DNA from: Dyella tabacisoli
GTDB lineage: Bacteria > Pseudomonadota > Gammaproteobacteria > Xanthomonadales > Rhodanobacteraceae
DNA: 64,000 nucleotides
NCBI RefSeq assembly: GCF_003350925.1
Contig: NZ_KZ857185.1
Coordinates: 61,828-125,827 of the forward strand
Direction of reading: 5' to 3'
The notes under the pieces were generated by a model that saw nothing but the letters and a program-made list of their open reading frames with translations, searched no databases and had not been told where the DNA came from. How positions within the stretch are numbered: position 1 is the stretch's first letter; each line of letters starts with the position of its first letter. This document shows positions 62,168 through 64,000 of this stretch, in pieces. The translations under genes were made by a program, and so were the position numbers.

Positions 62168-64000
62168 ATGGTCGCAGTGATCGCAGGGAATGGTCTGGGG
62201 CTGGGCAATACTTCACTGACACAGCTCGGACAGGCATCGGGTGGGGCAGCGCCGCTCGGTCAAGGCCGGGTGGGGCAGTACCTCAACATCGCCAGTGGCA
62301 ACCTGATCCTGCAAAACGCGGACGAGGGGCTGGTCTTCGACGGCCTGCCGCTCAACGTACTGCGCACCTATAACAGTCTCGGCCAGCTCAGCGGTAACCA
62401 AGGCTGGCAGTTCGGTTTCAACCGCACCATCAGCGGACTCGCCGGCACCCTCAACACCGCCGGCAGTACGGTCTCGCGCATCGCCGATGACGGTTCAGCA
62501 GTGACCTATGCCTATAACGCGACCCTGGGCAAGTACGTCAGTAGCGGCCAGAGCGGCAGCACCGATACGCTGGCATGGAGCGCGGGGGCGTCGACCTGGA
62601 CCTGGACCGATGGCGCCAGCCGGCAGCAAGAGGTCTACAACGCCACCGGTCAACTGACCCAGTTCAGCACCCTGGAGACCGGAGCCAGCTACAGCTTCAC
62701 CTACACCGGCAGCCAGTTGCACACGATCGTCGCCGGTGATGGCGACACGCTGACGCTGGGCTACGACACCTCGGGGCGCTTAAGCAGCCTGTCTATCAGC
62801 GAGGTCCCACCGGGCCAGACCACCGCCGTCACGCGCCAGCAGCTCACCTACACCTACGATACCCAGAGCCGCCTGAGCACCGTGACCACCACGCTGGCCT
62901 CGGACACCAACAGCGCCAGCACGGCCAGTTACGCGACGACCTATACCTACGACGGCAGCAGCGATCGCGTGGCGTCGGTCACGCAAAGTGATGGCACCAC
63001 CGTCAGCTATACCTATGCCGCCGATGCCAACGGCGTGTATCGCGTGGCGACGATCACCACCGGCAGTGGCGCGGCCGCGCAGACACTGACACTGGGTTAC
63101 ACCCTGGGTACCGACACCACCACCGTCACCGATGGGTTGGGCCGCACCTGGACTTACACCTACAACCCGGCCGGCGAGCTGACCCAAGTGGTGGCCCCGG
63201 CGGTCAACGGGGTCAGTGCCACCACGCATTACAGCTACGACAGCAACGGCAACCTGACCCAGGTCATCGACGCCAACGGCGGCATCACGACGTACACCTA
63301 CGATGCCAACGGCAACCGGTTGAGCGTGGAAGACGCCACCGGCCACACCGCCAACATGACCTACAACGCCGACAACCAGGTGGTGAGCCGCACGATCTAT
63401 ACCGTGCCGGCGCAAGGCGTGCTGGGCCAGGGCGGTTACGTGCCCCCCGGCGGCGCACAAACCACCTACTACGTATACGACAGCAGCGATCGCCTGCGCT
63501 TTGCGATCGATGCCACCGGTGCCGTCAGCGAGTCCCAATACAACGGCGCCGGCCTGCTCGCCATGACCCGCACGTTTGCCGGTGCCACTTATGGCGTGGG
63601 CACGCTCAGCCCCACCCACCTGCCCGATCTGGCGACCGTCACCTCGTGGACAACGACGCAGGATCTGACCCGCACCACCCGTGTGGATTACAACTACGAC
63701 GTGCGCGGCCAGTTGTCTTCGCGGTCGGCGTGGGACACCGTGGACGCCACGGGCGCCGGTGTCAGCACCGGTGTCGGCAGTTTTGGCGCTGCCATGACGA
63801 CGTACAGCTATGACGCTCAAGGCCGTCTGCTCCAGCAGGTGACCTTGCGTGGATTTGACCGCGCGACGCTGAACACCACAAGTTTCACCTACGACGGTTT
63901 GGGGCGTCTGCTCAGCACCACCGATCCACTGGGCAATGTCACCACCTATGTGTACACCGACAGCGGTAATACGCTGGCGGTGACCCAGGCCAATGGACTG
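62168..64000 (+). CDS. RHS/YD-repeat protein, N-terminal part
   Basis: The frame from the ATG at 62168 stays open for all 611 codons to the right edge, so the gene continues outside. It begins MVAVIAGNGLGLGNTSLTQ, then SGNLILQNADEGLVFDGLPL and LRTYNSLGQ. This opening is shared by large RHS-family exoproteins of Xanthomonadales. YD repeats follow at about 20-residue spacing (YTYDTQSRLSTV, YTYDGSSDRVASV, YTYDANGNRLSVE, YSYDAQGRLLQQ). Such proteins form beta-cages that often enclose a C-terminal toxin. The C-terminus and any immunity gene lie outside the window. AGGGG lies upstream of the ATG. Confidence 0.9.
   Translation, partial: MVAVIAGNGLGLGNTSLTQLGQASGGAAPLGQGRVGQYLNIASGNLILQNADEGLVFDGLPLNVLRTYNSLGQLSGNQGWQFGFNRTISGLAGTLNTAGSTVSRIADDGSAVTYAYNATLGKYVSSGQSGSTDTLAWSAGASTWTWTDGASRQQEVYNATGQLTQFSTLETGASYSFTYTGSQLHTIVAGDGDTLTLGYDTSGRLSSLSISEVPPGQTTAVTRQQLTYTYDTQSRLSTVTTTLASDTNSASTASYATTYTYDGSSDRVASVTQSDGTTVSYTYAADANGVYRVATITTGSGAAAQTLTLGYTLGTDTTTVTDGLGRTWTYTYNPAGELTQVVAPAVNGVSATTHYSYDSNGNLTQVIDANGGITTYTYDANGNRLSVEDATGHTANMTYNADNQVVSRTIYTVPAQGVLGQGGYVPPGGAQTTYYVYDSSDRLRFAIDATGAVSESQYNGAGLLAMTRTFAGATYGVGTLSPTHLPDLATVTSWTTTQDLTRTTRVDYNYDVRGQLSSRSAWDTVDATGAGVSTGVGSFGAAMTTYSYDAQGRLLQQVTLRGFDRATLNTTSFTYDGLGRLLSTTDPLGNVTTYVYTDSGNTLAVTQANGL

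Noticed and set aside
62780..63820. Long minus-strand open frame (346 codons) opposite the RHS gene
   Set aside because: Gly/Val/His-rich antisense shadow of a high-GC repetitive coding region; the plus strand has clear YD repeats.

Overview
The window is a stretch of gammaproteobacterial chromosome, most likely from the Xanthomonadales and probably a Rhodanobacteraceae member related to Dyella or Frateuria. The reasons are the high GC content, the rpsT–murJ–ribF–ileS–lspA–ispH block, the linkage of ispH to a pilVWXY1E-fimT minor-pilin region, an Oar-type TonB receptor paired with a GH20 hexosaminidase, and a recC-recB-recD operon. The genus is an inference from gene order and protein style; no marker gene was compared.

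Layout. 1–2.9 kb: the 5' end of uvrA, a DUF2059 exported protein, rplU-rpmA and obgE. 2.9–8.4 kb (minus strand): a TonB-dependent receptor and a secreted beta-N-acetylhexosaminidase, with perfect palindromes in front of both. 8.5–16.7 kb: rpsT (minus), a 272-bp multiply folded intergenic repeat, then murJ, ribF, ileS, lspA and ispH. 16.7–34.5 kb: an accessory region between ispH and the pilus genes. It holds a small lipoprotein, a secreted P-domain protein, a nine-gene hydrogenase-maturation-type operon, a secreted single-CXXCH protein, prophage debris (integrase, lysozyme and holin pieces), a low-GC gene pair and a tRNA-Thr. 34.8–50.1 kb: two complete tandem copies of pilV-pilW-pilX-pilY1-pilE-fimT. 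50.3–59.5 kb (minus): recD, recB, recC. 59.5–64 kb: a tandem heptamer repeat, a DUF3574 lipoprotein, an NCS2-like permease, and the start of an RHS/YD-repeat protein that runs off the end.

The most unusual locus is 19.8–29.7 kb. Nine tightly coupled genes encode HypF, HypC, a GmhA-like SIS protein, HypD, HypE, an unrecognised protein with weak FmdE-like character, a phosphoribosyltransferase-like protein, a VanX-like (M15D) protein that has lost its catalytic Glu, and a [NiFe]-hydrogenase large-subunit homologue. The large-subunit homologue keeps the C-terminal DPCxxC but has only one of the two cysteines of the N-terminal CxxC motif. No small subunit, HypA, HypB or M52 maturation endopeptidase is in the window. 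Since HypC/D/E/F build the Fe(CN)2CO unit and HypA/B deliver nickel, one reading is an Fe(CN)2CO-containing, possibly nickel-free enzyme that is not a conventional hydrogenase. That is a hypothesis.

The doubled minor-pilin/PilY1 operon, with an AT-rich N-terminal stretch in the first PilY1, suggests two interchangeable type IV pilus tip complexes. All coordinates and motifs were read by eye; family assignments are recognition of characteristic motifs, not database hits.
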